Shown piece after piece: positions 15,339 to 16,319 of a stretch of 16,319 bases of DNA. The stretch is from NCBI GenBank assembly GCA_030064795.1, contig JASJEI010000254.1:1-16319 (forward strand), in the 5' to 3' direction. The position numbers were made by a program, and so were the translations under genes. The stretch is from Pleurocapsa sp. MO_226.B13 (GTDB lineage Bacteria > Cyanobacteriota > Cyanobacteriia > Cyanobacteriales > Xenococcaceae). The first letter of the stretch is position 1, and each line of letters begins with the position of its first letter. The notes beneath the pieces are model-generated. The model was not told the origin of the DNA. It searched no databases and was given only the letters and a program-made list of their open reading frames with translations.

Positions 15339-16021
15339 CTAAAAAAGATCAGAAAAAAAACGAGAAAGTTAAATGTTTAAGCATGGACTGTAAGGCAACT
15401 GTAGAGTTAGGAGAATATTCTCGTGGAGGAGCAACCAGAGGAAATAATAAAGCTATGGACCACGATTTCGGAGTCAAAGAAAAATACATTCCGTGTGGAA
15501 TTCTTGATGAGGATTTGGGGCAACTTTATATTAACTTTGGTAGTTCTTATAAAACCAGTGATTTTATGGTAGATAGTCTCTGGCAATGGTGGTCAACTCT
15601 AACCCAAGGGGAAAAGAAAGAAATAGAAACTATTCAAATAAAAATGGATAATGGCTCTGAAAATAGTGGAGTAAGAACTCAATTTTTAAAGAGAATGGTA
15701 GAGTTTGCTGACGAAACTAAAAAATCACTTCAACTACTTTACTATCCCCCTTATCATAGTAAATATAATCCTATAGAGCGGTGTTGGGGAATTTTAGAAC
15801 AACATTGGAATGGAACTCTCTTAAAGGATGTTAAAACTATGTTGTCTTGGGCAGCTAGTATGACTTGTAAGAAATTAAACCCCATAATTAATCTCTCTCA
15901 AAAAGTCTATAAAAAAGGAATTAGTTTAACGAAAAAAGAGATGAAAGTAATTGAAAAATGTTTAGAACGCCATCCTAATTTACCTAAATGGGATATATTT
16001 ATTCGACCTAGTTGTAGATAG
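15303..16021 (+). CDS. ISAzo13 transposase, downstream frame (DDE catalytic part)
   Basis: The -1 frame carries the catalytic core of ISAzo13-type transposases. The acids are D in SMDCKATV (codon 15386), D in KMDNGSENSG (codon 15647) and E in SKYNPIERCWG (codon 15776). Other family blocks are visible: YSRGGATRGNNKAMDHDF, KYIPCGILDEDLGQLYI, YYPPYHSKYNPIERCWGILEQHWNG, and the ending LPKWDIFIRP. An internal ATG at 15383 exists, but it would lose the segment joining the N-terminal part, so translation via frameshift from 14826 is preferred. No stop interrupts the domain, so the transposase could be active. Confidence 0.88.
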
Positions 16022-16319
16022 CCCGCCACAATTTTTTACTCGTATTTATCCAGTATTATTTAATTACTAATTGTTGCGATATAGAGTAGAGATTTTTACT
16101 TTCTTGGTTCTCGAGCGCTGTTTTCACTTTTAGCTCAGGCGAAGCTGTGGCGCGAAGCGATCGCCACTCGATATTTGGCACAAGATTTCCAGCCCTCAGT
16201 TATTGGTAACAAGTTAAGCTTGAAAGCAAGGTGTCAAGGGTGATTTAGAAGAAGATTGAAAGAAAAACTGGTCAGAACCTCGTTGTTGATCTGGAAAGGG
16301 AGCAACTATTAGCCTTTGG
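16022..16319. other. 298-base stretch without a confident gene
   Basis: It holds A+T-rich DNA, one HIP1 octamer (16157-16164) inside a short GC-rich repeat-like segment (GGCGAAGCTGTGGCGCGAAGC, ~16139-16158), and no T-tract terminator. A minus-strand frame of 34 codons (16214-16318) and a plus-strand frame (16249-16319) are open to the window edge. Neither has a family signature I recognise. The missing 3' part of the oxoprolinase gene is not here. Confidence 0.4.

Larger units (their letters stand above)
14764..16021 (+). mobile_element. ISAzo13-family insertion sequence (left end at the oxoprolinase break; right end not located)
   Basis: Homology to oxoprolinase stops at about 14763 (codons for ...GSDR). 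The two-frame ISAzo13-type transposase starts 60 bases later. The left border is therefore placed close to 14764-14768, possibly on a TA. The right border is unknown: I searched 16022-16319 for the reverse complement of the left end (GGTGATTTCCGAGAAAGAG) and did not find it. The end given is the transposase stop, so the true element is longer. Confidence 0.7.

Noticed and set aside
14765..16248. GGTGATTT occurs at 14765 and again near 16239 in the same orientation, as if bounding the ISAzo13 element.
   Set aside because: IS ends should be inverted, not direct, and similarity stops after these 8 bases; a chance match is likely.
16214..16319. Short frames open to the right window edge on both strands.
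   Set aside because: No recognisable motif, and both are too short to distinguish from chance.
1..16319. Search for CRISPR arrays, tRNA, rRNA and a plasmid-type iteron origin.
   Set aside because: No regularly spaced repeats of 23-40 bases, no tRNA cloverleaf and no iteron cluster were recognised by eye.

Overview
The window looks like cyanobacterial DNA. The octamer GCGATCGC (HIP1, highly iterated in many cyanobacterial genomes) occurs nine times in 16.3 kb, where about 0.25 would be expected by chance: 2303, 4745, 7345, 7719, 8322, 12310, 14678, 14756 and 16157. The transposase and toxin-antitoxin families are also types I associate with cyanobacteria. I cannot tell plasmid from chromosome or name a genus.

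Layout. 1-1776: the C-terminal end of an IS66-like transposase, then a complete DDE transposase. 1871-2101: a small orphan LuxR/GerE-type HTH protein, which converges on the next operon. 2095-6513, minus strand: a four-gene operon read as family 4 uracil-DNA glycosylase, then a divergent beta sliding clamp, a DnaX-like clamp-loader ATPase and a HolA-like delta subunit. 6666-7264, plus strand: a toxin-antitoxin pair. 7418-10003, plus strand: an 861-residue protein with the catalytic signature of two-barrel RNA polymerases (DFDGDQ), which in detail resembles the eukaryotic RdRP/QDE-1 branch. 10114-11088: an M48 metallopeptidase. 11443-14766: a G+C-richer 5-oxoprolinase (HyuA-HyuB fusion) cut off near its C-terminus. 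14826-16021: an ISAzo13-family transposase in two frames with a likely -1 frameshift on an A9 run, sitting at the cut. 16022-16319: no confident gene.

The exciting part is 2.1-10.0 kb. A dedicated clamp, a clamp loader (DnaX plus delta, no recognisable delta-prime) and an iron-sulfur UDG lie back to back with an RdRP-like two-barrel polymerase, with a toxin-antitoxin pair between them and insertion sequences on both sides. The most economical inference is an accessory replication or repair module, perhaps from a mobile replicon. The clamp and loader would tether a polymerase, the two-barrel enzyme would make RNA (or primers), and the UDG would handle uracil or deaminated bases. The gene identities are well supported by motifs. 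The joint function is inference from gene order. Every intergenic gap of the minus-strand operon carries an inverted repeat, and a long palindrome abuts the UDG start.
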